Shown: positions 47,128-55,771 of the stretch, in pieces
How the letters are laid out: each line of letters starts with the position of its first letter
Position numbering within the stretch: position 1 is the stretch's first letter
Assembly: GCF_014640675.1 (NCBI RefSeq)
Contig: NZ_BMHK01000002.1
Coordinates: forward strand, 1 to 64,000
Length of the DNA stretch: 64,000 nt
Source of the DNA: Novosphingobium endophyticum
GTDB lineage: Bacteria; Pseudomonadota; Alphaproteobacteria; Sphingomonadales; Sphingomonadaceae
Direction: 5' to 3'
Made by a program: the position numbers and the translations under genes
The notes under the pieces: generated by a model
Seen by the model: the letters and a program-made list of their open reading frames with translations, nothing else
The model's database searches: none
What the model was told of the DNA's origin: nothing

Positions 47128-49122
47128 TTAACCGCGGTTCGCTTCCACCAGCGAGCCCAGCGCTACCTTCAAGGGGCCGAGCCACGGTTCGAACGGCTTC
47201 CATTGCTCCACGCCCGAGGTATTGAGCGGCCGGCGCACCTGTTCGGAGCTGGCGGTGCGCACTGCCCGTTCGGTCTTGTGGAATTCGAGGCAGGCCTGCT
47301 CGAACGGCAGTTCGAGATAATCGAGCATCCGGCGGACCTGTCCCTCGAGGTCCGCCAGCACGTCTTCGTGTCGCACCCGCAGGATGCGGCCTTGCGGAAG
47401 CACTTCGTCCCAATGGTCCATCAGGTCGACATAGTCGCTGTAATAGCGGCCGATCTCCGTCAGGCCATAAGTGAACTGCTGTCCGTCCGCGAAGAGCTGC
47501 TTGAAGCCCGAGAAGCAGCAATCCATCGGCGCGCGGCGGGCATCGATGATCTTCGCGTTCGGCAGGATCAGGTGGATCAGGCCGATATGCCGGAAGTTGT
47601 TCGGCATCTTGTCGATGAAGAACGGCGCTCCCCGGCGATGGATGCGCGTGTTTTCAATGTAGGCCTCGCCCATTTCGCGCAGTTGCTCGGCGGTCAGTTC
47701 ATGTAGCACGGCGGGATAGCGATCCCGCCCGCGCCCCTTGAGCTGCTGCGCCAGCGCCAGGATATCGGGCAGTTCCAGCGTCCCGTCGACCTGGCTGTGC
47801 GAGGCGAGTATCTGCTCCAGCAGCGTGGATCCCGCACGCGGCAGGCCCAGAATGAAGATCGGGTCGGGCGCCGCGCAGCCGTGCCCCCCGTGCCGCTCGA
47901 ACAGTTCGGCCGTGCAGGTTAGGGACTGGGCGCGCAGTTCCTCCGTCATCTGGTCGGCGCTATAGCGAAGCTGCTGGCGCTTCAGGGCATTACCCGCGTC
48001 ATAGAAGCTGAACGATTCGGCATATTCGCGGCGGTCCTCATGCGCCTTGCCGAGCGCGAAATTGAGGTGGACCCGGTCCATCAGGCGCAGATCGTTGCGG
48101 TCAAGCTGATCGCGCATCGCCGCCACTTCGCCGTCCTCGAAACGATATGTCTTGAGGTTGGCGAGCGCGTAATAGGCATCGCCCTGACCGGGCCGGGCAG
48201 CGGTGGCCGCGCGATAGGAAGCAACCGCCTCCTGCTGCCTGCCGAACGTCTTGAGCGCATGGCCGCGCGAGGTCAGCGTCGCGGGATCCTCCGGCAGTCT
48301 GGCCAGGATCGTGTCGAACAGCTCCAGCGCCTTGTCATAGTCGCCGGTCTGCATGCTTTCGATTGCCAGATGCGACTGGAACAGCGGGTTTTCCGGATCG
48401 CGATCATAGAGGCCTTGCGCCTGTTCCCGCGCCGCGGCGAACTTCTGCCGCTTGCGCAGGACCTGTATGTAGTCGAGCCGAAGCTGGATGTTGTCCGGCT
48501 CAAAGCCGACCGCGCTTTCCAGCAGGAACTCGGCATCGTCGAGCACGCCCAGCCTGCTGCCGATGTCGGCAAGGAGGCGCATCGCTTCGACATGGTGGGG
48601 ATGCTCGTGCAGAAAGCGGCGGCACAGTTCCTCGGCCCGCAGGACACGCCCTTCGTGAATATGGTTGAGGACTGCTACCAGCGCCCTGGGCAGTCCGGCG
48701 AGCCGCTCGGCCTGGGCGATGCAGGCCTGAGCCTCGGCCTGTCGCCCTGACCGGGCCAGCAATTGCGTCTGATGGGTCCAGCTTGCCTCCAGCGAGGGGT
48801 TGAATTCGCAGGCCCTGCGATAGGCTGAGATGGCCTCGGCAATATTGCCGGTGTCGCGGGCCAAATGCCCCGCTTCCTGCCAGCCGCGCCCATATTCCGG
48901 CGCTGCCTCGCGCAAGCGAAGGACGAAATTGCGGGCAAGATCAAACTGGCTGGCGAAACGTGCCGCGACGGCCGCGATGTAGAGCGCTTCGTTGTTTGCG
49001 GGATCGCGGGCCAGTATCGCTTCGCACGAGCTTATCGCGCGATCGTAAGCCCGATTGCGCAGTGCCTCCTTGGCATCTTCCAACAGGCTTTCGTCGGTTT
49101 GCACTGCTGCTGCGCGGCTCAC
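47128..49122 (-). CDS. Tetratricopeptide-repeat sulfotransferase
   Basis: A 664-residue two-part protein. Residues to about 400 are TPR-like helical repeats (ALEYDKALELFDTILARLPE-type units: DYDKALELFDTILARLPEDP, FGRQQEAVASYRAATAARPG). From about 415 there is a sulfotransferase domain with the PAPS loop ILGLPRAGSTLLEQILASH and later NAKIIDARRAPMDCCFSGFK. Start is the GTG at 49122, with AGGGGAA about 7 nt upstream; a start at 49161 lacks this. It follows a TonB-dependent receptor gene, a pairing common in sphingomonads and caulobacters. The acceptor is unknown; modification of a receptor or another secreted protein or glycan is possible, as for tyrosine sulfotransferases of this fold. Confidence 0.85.
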   Translation of the reverse strand: MSRAAAVQTDESLLEDAKEALRNRAYDRAISSCEAILARDPANNEALYIAAVAARFASQFDLARNFVLRLREAAPEYGRGWQEAGHLARDTGNIAEAISAYRRACEFNPSLEASWTHQTQLLARSGRQAEAQACIAQAERLAGLPRALVAVLNHIHEGRVLRAEELCRRFLHEHPHHVEAMRLLADIGSRLGVLDDAEFLLESAVGFEPDNIQLRLDYIQVLRKRQKFAAAREQAQGLYDRDPENPLFQSHLAIESMQTGDYDKALELFDTILARLPEDPATLTSRGHALKTFGRQQEAVASYRAATAARPGQGDAYYALANLKTYRFEDGEVAAMRDQLDRNDLRLMDRVHLNFALGKAHEDRREYAESFSFYDAGNALKRQQLRYSADQMTEELRAQSLTCTAELFERHGGHGCAAPDPIFILGLPRAGSTLLEQILASHSQVDGTLELPDILALAQQLKGRGRDRYPAVLHELTAEQLREMGEAYIENTRIHRRGAPFFIDKMPNNFRHIGLIHLILPNAKIIDARRAPMDCCFSGFKQLFADGQQFTYGLTEIGRYYSDYVDLMDHWDEVLPQGRILRVRHEDVLADLEGQVRRMLDYLELPFEQACLEFHKTERAVRTASSEQVRRPLNTSGVEQWKPFEPWLGPLKVALGSLVEANRG

Positions 49123-49145
49123 TTTGCATTCCCCTATGCCGTAGC

Positions 49146-49173
49146 GGGAGGCAGCCGCCATGGGCTGCCTCCC
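49146..49173 (-). promoter_or_regulatory. Intercistronic hairpin between the TonB receptor and TPR-sulfotransferase genes
   Basis: Perfect 11-bp stem GGGAGGCAGCC (49146-49156) with GGCTGCCTCCC (49163-49173) and a 6-nt loop. It lies 24 nt after the receptor stop and 23 nt before the GTG of the next gene. No T tract follows on the minus strand, so it is likely an mRNA-stability or attenuation element that lowers expression of the second gene. Confidence 0.65.
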
Positions 49174-49197
49174 CTTCTACGGGTCGGGCGCGCCAGT

Positions 49198-51843
49198 TCA
49201 ATACTGGAAGGAGACGCGCATCCCGATCGTCCGCGGACGGTTCACGACCACGCGGGGCCGATCGTAGTAGAAGTCGCCGCTGATCTGGGCGCGCTCATCG
49301 CTCAGGTTGTCACCGTAGATTTCGAAGGTCCAGTTGTCCTTCGCGACACCGGCGGCAAGGCCGAAGGTCGTATAGCCATCCAGCTTCAGCCTGTTGATGT
49401 CGATGATGTCGGTGAACTTGGACGATGAATGCACCATCTGCGGCATGACGTGCGCGGTCAGGCCCGGAGCGGCTTCCCACTCATAGCGCGCCCGCAGGTT
49501 GCCCTGGAAGGTCGGCGCATAGGCAAGGTCGCGTCCTACCTGCACGTCGTCGGTCGGCGTGAGGACCTTCGTGATCTTGGTGTCAAGCAGCGAGAACGCA
49601 CCGGACACCGTCAACCCCGGAACCGCATAGGGGGCGAAAGTGACCTCTCCCTCAATACCCTTGATCCAGGCGTCAGCCGCGTTGTCCGAGAAGAACAGGT
49701 TGGTGATGCTGGGATCGAAGATCGTGGTCTGCAGCCTGGAGATATCGACGTAGAACGCGCTGCCGTTGAAGATCAGCTGGTTTTCGAACAGCTTGGTCTT
49801 CCAGCCGATTTCGTAGTTGCGGACATCGTCGGTATCAAGCGCGAAGGGCACCGTATAGCCGCCGGGACCCTGCGCACCGCCCGGACGGTTCAGCAGGCCG
49901 GGACGGAAGCCTTCCGAATACGTGGCGTAGAACATGATGTTGTCGGTCGGCCTGACGCTGACGGTGCCTTTGAAGATCACACCCTTGGCCTTCGCCTTGT
50001 CCGGCGCGTTGAGGGCCGCGACGATACGGTCCGGCGTGGTCGCATCGACGCCGTCAAGCGTGTAGGTGGTCGGCGCACCGCAGCTGGCGTGGTCGGTGTA
50101 TTGACCGTCGCCGTTGTAGAGGTCGCTGATGTCGGTGCCGAAGCTGTCGGTGTCGGTACCGTTGGGGCCGGACAGGTTACAGAACGAGCTGTTGGCGCTG
50201 CCTGCCAGATCGACCTCGACGTTGTAGTAGCGCGCACCGAAGGTGGCCGTCACCACGTCCGGCACAATGTCGAAGCTCGCTTCGCCGAACACGCCGAACT
50301 GCCTGTCGGTGCGCTTCACGTCGTTGCGGAAGATGACGCCGGCCGGGAACGGGCCGGGATCGGACGTGTAGCCCGTCATGAACGGGAAGTTGGGCGCGAA
50401 GCCGACCACGCCCGGGCTGAAGCCCTGCACGAACTGCGATCCGGGATAGTGGAAGTCGTTGCGCTCCTTAAGCACCTGGTCGCTGAAGAAGCCGCCCGCC
50501 GTGACCCGGAAGCGGCTTTCCGCGGGAGTGTTGAAGCGCAGTTCCTGCGTGAAGCTGGTGAAATCGGAGTCCGATTTCACGAACAGGTTCGGTGCCTGGC
50601 AGGTTCCCGAGGGACCGCCCGCGCCGGGGTAGGAAACCGAGCCGTCGCAAATGTAGTACGGCAGGTACTGGCCGACGAAGAGATAGTCGGAATAGTCCAC
50701 CCGCTGGCGGGTTTCGCGATCCGTATAGGCGCCGGTGTAGACCAGTTCGAGCGCGCCGAGGCGGCCTTCGACGGTCCACGCCGTGTTGCTGAAGTTGTCC
50801 TCCATCTTGTCGGCTTCGAAGCGCTGGATTTCGAGGTCGCCCAGCGTCGGATCCTCGAAGAAGACGCCGTCGGTTTCGAGGCCCTGGCGGGTGTGCGCCA
50901 CCTTGATCGACCAGTCGGGCGTGATCTCCCACAGCGCGGTGGCGCGAAAGCCGCTGTACTGGGCGTCGTTGAAATTCTTTTCAACAAGGCCGGCGTTGTT
51001 CGCCTGGATGAAGTTGACGCCCGAAAGGTCCGCCCCGGACTGGAAGCCCGCGCGAACCGGACCGACGACGGTACCATTGTAGCGCACGGTATCGGCGGAA
51101 CGGAAACGCGCACTTTCCGACGCGTCGCGCGTACCGGCCACGTTGTCGATGTAGCCGCCCTGGTGGTCAAGGTAGACAACGCCGCGAACCGCCAGATTGC
51201 TGGTGACCGGCACGTTGACGACGGCCGTTGCGTTGGCGCTCATGTCGCCGCTCTTGGTGAAGGCGACGCCGGCTTTGACGTTGCCTTCGAATACGCCCAG
51301 CTTGGGTTCATTGGTAATCAGGCGGATAACGCCCGCCTGGCTGCTGGCGCCGAACAGCGTTCCCTGCGGACCCGACAGGACTTCGATACGCGCCAGGTCG
51401 GCGGCATAGACGTCGAGATTGCGGCCCGGCTGCGAAAGCGGCTGCTCGTCCAGGTACATCGCAACGTTGGGCGCAAGACCCGCCACGCCGGCCGTGGTCA
51501 GGTTGGGCGTCGTCGATGCGAGGCCGCGGATATAGATCGTGTTCTGACCCGGTCCGCCACCGCCAGCAGTGACGTTGGGCATCTGCGTAATGTAGTCCGA
51601 GGCGTTGGCGACGCCCAGTTGCGCCAGAGCTTCCTCGCCCATGGCCTGCACCGAGATCGGCACCTTCTGAAGGCTCTCGCTGCGTTTCGTGGCGGTGACC
51701 ACGATTTCAGCGATACCACCACCGGCCTGGGGCGAAGCGCGACCTTCGGATTCGGTTGCGTTCTGCGCTATGGCAGAAAAGGATATTGTATTTGAAACCG
51801 CGATGATCGCGATTGATGAAGCGGCGTTAAGTAGTTTGCTCAT
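49198..51843 (-). CDS. TonB-dependent receptor
   Basis: An 881-residue outer-membrane transporter. Signal peptide about 1-26 (ending FSAIA-QN), a TonB-box-like EIVVTATKRSESLQKVPISV (about 46-65), a plug domain with LAQLGVANASDYITQMPNVT, then a 22-strand barrel rich in Tyr/Asn loops and ending in VRVSFQY with the aromatic terminal residue needed for insertion. ATG at 51843 follows GGGGGAAG. It begins 297 bp from soxG and is probably a separate transcript that includes the TPR-sulfotransferase. Its ligand is unknown; nearness to betaine genes hints at a quaternary-amine or a betaine-containing ligand, but sphingomonads carry many such receptors. Confidence 0.93.
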   Translation of the reverse strand: MSKLLNAASSIAIIAVSNTISFSAIAQNATESEGRASPQAGGGIAEIVVTATKRSESLQKVPISVQAMGEEALAQLGVANASDYITQMPNVTAGGGGPGQNTIYIRGLASTTPNLTTAGVAGLAPNVAMYLDEQPLSQPGRNLDVYAADLARIEVLSGPQGTLFGASSQAGVIRLITNEPKLGVFEGNVKAGVAFTKSGDMSANATAVVNVPVTSNLAVRGVVYLDHQGGYIDNVAGTRDASESARFRSADTVRYNGTVVGPVRAGFQSGADLSGVNFIQANNAGLVEKNFNDAQYSGFRATALWEITPDWSIKVAHTRQGLETDGVFFEDPTLGDLEIQRFEADKMEDNFSNTAWTVEGRLGALELVYTGAYTDRETRQRVDYSDYLFVGQYLPYYICDGSVSYPGAGGPSGTCQAPNLFVKSDSDFTSFTQELRFNTPAESRFRVTAGGFFSDQVLKERNDFHYPGSQFVQGFSPGVVGFAPNFPFMTGYTSDPGPFPAGVIFRNDVKRTDRQFGVFGEASFDIVPDVVTATFGARYYNVEVDLAGSANSSFCNLSGPNGTDTDSFGTDISDLYNGDGQYTDHASCGAPTTYTLDGVDATTPDRIVAALNAPDKAKAKGVIFKGTVSVRPTDNIMFYATYSEGFRPGLLNRPGGAQGPGGYTVPFALDTDDVRNYEIGWKTKLFENQLIFNGSAFYVDISRLQTTIFDPSITNLFFSDNAADAWIKGIEGEVTFAPYAVPGLTVSGAFSLLDTKITKVLTPTDDVQVGRDLAYAPTFQGNLRARYEWEAAPGLTAHVMPQMVHSSSKFTDIIDINRLKLDGYTTFGLAAGVAKDNWTFEIYGDNLSDERAQISGDFYYDRPRVVVNRPRTIGMRVSFQY

Positions 51844-52140
51844 GCTTCCCCCGATAGATAAAGTTACGACCTGCCCTCTCAGGAACACTTTTATTATTTT
51901 GCTCTTGATCGGAGTGCGAACCGGTGAACCTCGTCAGCACCATCGGGCGATAGTGCGCACACTCGAAAACAAATCAATGCGCAAAACCCTCGCAATCCCC
52001 CAAAAAAGAAAGTTTATCGCATTCATAACGTGATCTTATCGAGGCGCCGATGTATCCCGAGCGTGCGCCATGATACTCAGGCGCACCTGACATTTCATGC
52101 CGCAGAGTGGCGTTTGTCCGTTGCTCGGCCGACGACGACA
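51844..52140. other. AT-richer region between the TonB receptor gene and soxG
   Basis: 297 bp with no gene seen; it is clearly lower in GC than its surroundings (for example AAAATAATAAAAG read on the minus strand near 51892). It must carry the receptor promoter on the minus strand. I see no convincing terminator for the sox operon. Confidence 0.4.
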
Positions 52141-52647
52141 TCAGGCAGCATTCACCCCTGCGAGCGAGCGCCACAACCAGGAAGCGAAGCTGCGCCAGAC
52201 GTCGATCTGGAAACGGGTTTCGGTTTCGCGCACGAGGAGGATCTCGACCCCTTCGAATACCGTGCGCGTCGCCCGGCCGGGCTGCATCCTGTCCAGATCG
52301 AGCGGACAGCCGGCCATGATGGCCCGCGCCGCACCGGCCCCCTCGACGACGATGCCCACCGCGCGCGCGCTTACGTCAACGATGCTTACCGGTCCGCCTT
52401 CGCCCGAAGGCAAGGCATCTTGCGCCGGCAGCAGAGCGTAGAATTCGTCCGGACCCAACCGCGCGATACCGCCGCTGCAAGCGCCGATCGCATCGGGCAG
52501 TTCGCGCCCGATGAGCGCGGCAAGCGCGGCAGGGTCGCGGGCGCGCAGCGAATAGCGGCCCATTTCCGGCGCAGCCGAAAGCGTGGCGCCTTCAAGCGTG
52601 ACGGTCCCGCCGGGAAGCGGAGAGGCGCGATGCAGACTGTCAGCCAT
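52141..52647 (-). CDS. soxG: Sarcosine oxidase gamma subunit
   Basis: A 168-residue subunit of heterotetrameric sarcosine oxidase, which converts sarcosine, THF and O2 to glycine, 5,10-methylene-THF and H2O2. Gamma subunits are poorly conserved; the assignment rests on the soxBDAG order, the size and the C-terminal VWRSFASWLWRSL tail typical of SoxG. LGPDEFYALLPAQD is the LGPDE(F/W) motif shared with GcvT-like folds. Its ATG overlaps the soxA stop by 8 bp. It is the last gene of the minus-strand betaine operon. Confidence 0.88.
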   Translation of the reverse strand: MADSLHRASPLPGGTVTLEGATLSAAPEMGRYSLRARDPAALAALIGRELPDAIGACSGGIARLGPDEFYALLPAQDALPSGEGGPVSIVDVSARAVGIVVEGAGAARAIMAGCPLDLDRMQPGRATRTVFEGVEILLVRETETRFQIDVWRSFASWLWRSLAGVNAA

Positions 52648-55501
52648 TCAGACGGCTCCCTTCCGGATCGAAAAAGATGGTGCCGGTCACCACCGCACGG
52701 TGCGTCGTGCCGGGCATGGGGATGTGCAGGGTTTCGCCCATGCGTTCATGCCCACCAGCGACCAGCGCCATCGCGATCGAGCGGCCGAGCGAGGCGCTCC
52801 AGTAGGATGACGTCACGTGTCCGAGCATCGTCATGGGCACGGCCTGCGAAGGATCGGCCACGATCTGCGCCCCTTCATCCAGCACCACGTCGGGATCCTC
52901 GGTCAGCAGGCCGACCAGGTGCTTGCGGCCGGGAGCGACGATGTCCGGCCGCGAGAGCGAGCGCTTGCCGACGAAATCGGGCTTCTTCTTGCCGATCGCC
53001 CAGTCGATCCCGGCGTCCATCGGCGTCACCGTGCCGTCGGTGTCCTGGCCGACGATGATATAACCCTTCTCCGCACGCAGCACGTGCATCGTCTCGGTGC
53101 CGTAGGGCGTGATGCCATGGGGCCGGCCGGCTTCGAACACGCGTTCCCATATGGCCCGGCCGTACTGCGCGGGCACATTGATCTCGAAGCCCAGCTCACC
53201 GGTAAAGCTCACGCGGAACAGGCGGGTCGGCACGCCGCAGATATGACCAAGTCTCACGGCCATGTGCGGAAACGCCTCGGCGGAGAGATCGATGTCGTCG
53301 ACCAGCGGGGCGATCACGTCGCGCGCGCGCGGACCCTGCAAGGCGATCACGGACCACTGCTCGGTCGTGCTGGTCAGCCAGACGTCGAGGTCCGGCCACT
53401 CGGTCTGGAGATAGTCCTCCATCATGTTCAGCACGCGCGCTGCGCCGCCGGTGGTGGTCGTCACGTGGAACCGATCGTCGGTAATGCGGCCGGCCACGCC
53501 ATCGTCGGTGATGAACCCGTCTTCCTTCAGCAGCAGGCCATAGCGGCACCGCCCCGGCTGCAACTGCTTCCACGGGTTCGTATACATGCGGTTGAGGAAT
53601 TCGGCCGCATCGGGGCCGACAACCTCGATCTTGCCCAGCGTGGAGGCATCGAAAATTCCCACCCCCTCGCGCACGGCAAGGCATTCGCGGTTGACCGCGG
53701 CGTGCATGTCTTCGCTGCCGCGCGGGAAATAGCGCGCGCGGCGCCACTGCGCGACGGGCTCGTAGACGGCGCCGTTCTCCTCGGCCCAGCCGTCGATCGC
53801 GGTCTTGCGCGTCGGCTGGAACAGGGCGTCCTTGGCCCGTCCGGCAAGCGCCCCGAACGTCTGCGGCGTATAGGGCGGACGGAAGGTGGTAAGGCCAACC
53901 TCCGTCACCGCGCGGCCCAGGGCGGTGGAAGCGAGCTGCAGACCGTTCAGGTTGGACGTCTTGCCCTGATCGGTCGCCATTCCGTTGGTGGTGTAGCGCT
54001 TGACGTGCTCGATCGACCTGAAGCCCTCGCGCACCGCCAGGCCGATGTCCTTGGCGGTCACGTCGTTCTGGAAATCGACGAAGGCCTTGATCCGGGTCGG
54101 GTCCCTGGGTGTGGGCAGGGCCGGGACGACCACGCCCGAACCGAAGTCCCACTTGCCGGCGCAGGCGCCGACGCACCGCACGTTCTCGTTGGGCTTGTCC
54201 GGCACATAGGCGCCGAGGTCGTCGCGCCAGGCAATGGTGCCCTTGCTGTGCGACCAGAGATGGATGGTCGGCGTCCAGCCGCCCGCCATCAGCAGCGCAT
54301 CGCAGGCGATCTTGCGGCGGTTGCCGCCGTCGTTTGCGGCCACCTCGATGCCCGAAACGGCATGCCGGCCGCTTACGCCGATCACGCTCGATCCGAGATG
54401 GACGGTGATGCCGAGCTGCGCCGCAGAATCGAGCAGGGCCTGGTCCACGGTGCCGCGCACATCGACGATAGCGGCAACACTCATGCCCGCCTTCGCCATC
54501 GCAAACACATCGCGCCAGCCGCTGTCATGGCTCGCCATCAGCACGACCTTGCGGCCCACCGCGACGCCATAGCGCAGCAGCCAGGCGCGCGCCGCCGAGG
54601 CCAGCATCACACCGGGCGTGTCGTTGCCTTCGAACACCAGCGGACGTTCGATCGCACCTTGCGCCAGCACGACTTCGCCCGCGCGGATACGCCACAGCTT
54701 TTCGCGCGGGCCGTCGCCGATATCGGCGCGATGCTCTGTCAGCCGCTCCACCGCGCCCACGAAGTTGTCGTGATAGAACCCAAAGGCAGTGCAGCGCGTC
54801 AGGATCTGCACGTTCGGGGCCGCCCGCAGATCCCGCACGCTGGCTTCCAGCCATGGATTCAGCGCGGGATCGGAAAGCGCGCCGCCGCCCAGTTCGTTCT
54901 GTTCGTCGATCAGGATCACCCGCTTGCGGGTGCCGGTTGCCTCCAGCGCGGCGTCAATGCCCGCCGGGCCGGCGCCGACAATCAGCAGATCGCAATGCGC
55001 GTAAGTCGCGGCGTAGCGATCGGGGTCGATTTCGGTCGGTGCGTCGCCCAGGCCCGCCACGCGGCGGATCGCGGGTTCATAGACCTTTTCCCAGAAAGAA
55101 CGCGGCCACATGAAGGTCTTGTTGTAGAAGCCCGCCGGGAAGAACATGCCGAGCCGATCGGTGATCGATCCGACATCCGTCTTCAGCGAAGGCCAGCGAT
55201 TCTGGCTGACCGCCTCCAGCCCCTCGTAGATCTCCACCGAGGTCGCGCGCACGTTGGGGGTAAAGCGTCCGGGGCCGCGGATGACCGAAACCAGCGCGTT
55301 GGGCTCTTCCACGCCGGCGCCCAGCACACCGCGCGGGCGGTGATACTTGAACGAGCGGCCGAACAGCGTCACGCCCTGCGCCAGCAGCGCGGAGGCCAGC
55401 GTATCGCCGGCATAGCCCTGATAGCTCTCGCCATCGAAGCTGAAGCGCACCGGCTGCGAGCGGTCCGGGCGCCCCGCGCCCTCCATCCGGTATCCGCTCA
55501 T
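52640..55501 (-). CDS. soxA: Sarcosine oxidase alpha subunit
   Basis: A 953-residue subunit. The N-terminal part has a ferredoxin-like fold (VRFSFDGESYQGYAGDTLAS, then YHRPRGVLGAG), followed by an FAD/NAD-binding module (LLIVGAGPAGIDAALEA, glycines 176-181). The C-terminal ~380 residues are a GcvT-like THF-binding domain (EFLNRMYTNPWKQLQPGRCR, LRAEKGYIIVGQDTDGTVTP). The bound NAD+ and the THF site fit the known heterotetrameric enzyme, which passes the methyl carbon to tetrahydrofolate. ATG at 55501 overlaps the soxD stop as ATGA. Length is slightly shorter than the ~960-1000 typical, but complete. Confidence 0.96.
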   Translation of the reverse strand: MSGYRMEGAGRPDRSQPVRFSFDGESYQGYAGDTLASALLAQGVTLFGRSFKYHRPRGVLGAGVEEPNALVSVIRGPGRFTPNVRATSVEIYEGLEAVSQNRWPSLKTDVGSITDRLGMFFPAGFYNKTFMWPRSFWEKVYEPAIRRVAGLGDAPTEIDPDRYAATYAHCDLLIVGAGPAGIDAALEATGTRKRVILIDEQNELGGGALSDPALNPWLEASVRDLRAAPNVQILTRCTAFGFYHDNFVGAVERLTEHRADIGDGPREKLWRIRAGEVVLAQGAIERPLVFEGNDTPGVMLASAARAWLLRYGVAVGRKVVLMASHDSGWRDVFAMAKAGMSVAAIVDVRGTVDQALLDSAAQLGITVHLGSSVIGVSGRHAVSGIEVAANDGGNRRKIACDALLMAGGWTPTIHLWSHSKGTIAWRDDLGAYVPDKPNENVRCVGACAGKWDFGSGVVVPALPTPRDPTRIKAFVDFQNDVTAKDIGLAVREGFRSIEHVKRYTTNGMATDQGKTSNLNGLQLASTALGRAVTEVGLTTFRPPYTPQTFGALAGRAKDALFQPTRKTAIDGWAEENGAVYEPVAQWRRARYFPRGSEDMHAAVNRECLAVREGVGIFDASTLGKIEVVGPDAAEFLNRMYTNPWKQLQPGRCRYGLLLKEDGFITDDGVAGRITDDRFHVTTTTGGAARVLNMMEDYLQTEWPDLDVWLTSTTEQWSVIALQGPRARDVIAPLVDDIDLSAEAFPHMAVRLGHICGVPTRLFRVSFTGELGFEINVPAQYGRAIWERVFEAGRPHGITPYGTETMHVLRAEKGYIIVGQDTDGTVTPMDAGIDWAIGKKKPDFVGKRSLSRPDIVAPGRKHLVGLLTEDPDVVLDEGAQIVADPSQAVPMTMLGHVTSSYWSASLGRSIAMALVAGGHERMGETLHIPMPGTTHRAVVTGTIFFDPEGSRLNG

Positions 55502-55770
55502 CGACGGGGCTCTCCGGCCTTGTAGGTGGTTTCGAACTTGTCGGTCACCGTATCGCGCACCGCATTGAAAAAGCGCCCGCAGCCATGGATGTGGCGCCAG
55601 CGTTCATGATGCCGGCCGCGAGGATTGGAACGGATGAAGAGGTGGCCTTCCCATTCCTCGTCGTTCAGCGTCGAAGGATCGTGAGGCCGCGCGATATGCG
55701 CTTCTCCACCATAGGCGAATTCGATTTCGGGACGCTTCTCGTCGCAATAGGGGCAGTGAATCAAAAGCAT
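55498..55770 (-). CDS. soxD: Sarcosine oxidase delta subunit
   Basis: A 90-residue zinc-binding subunit of heterotetrameric sarcosine oxidase. Zn ligands are in HCPYCDEKRP at the N-terminus and in WRHIHGCGRFFNAVRDTVT. EFAYGGEAHIARP and HLFIRSNPRGRHHERW are conserved for SoxD. Its stop overlaps the soxA start by 4 bp and it begins 1 bp after the soxB stop, so the subunits are translated as a block. Confidence 0.95.
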   Translation of the reverse strand: MLLIHCPYCDEKRPEIEFAYGGEAHIARPHDPSTLNDEEWEGHLFIRSNPRGRHHERWRHIHGCGRFFNAVRDTVTDKFETTYKAGEPRR

Positions 55771-55771
55771 T

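Noticed and set aside
49429..51795. 788-codon plus-strand frame opposite the TonB receptor gene
   Set aside because: Antisense shadow of the receptor gene with no recognisable domain or start signal.
52817..55525. 902-codon plus-strand frame opposite soxA
   Set aside because: Antisense shadow; soxA domains are clear on the minus strand.
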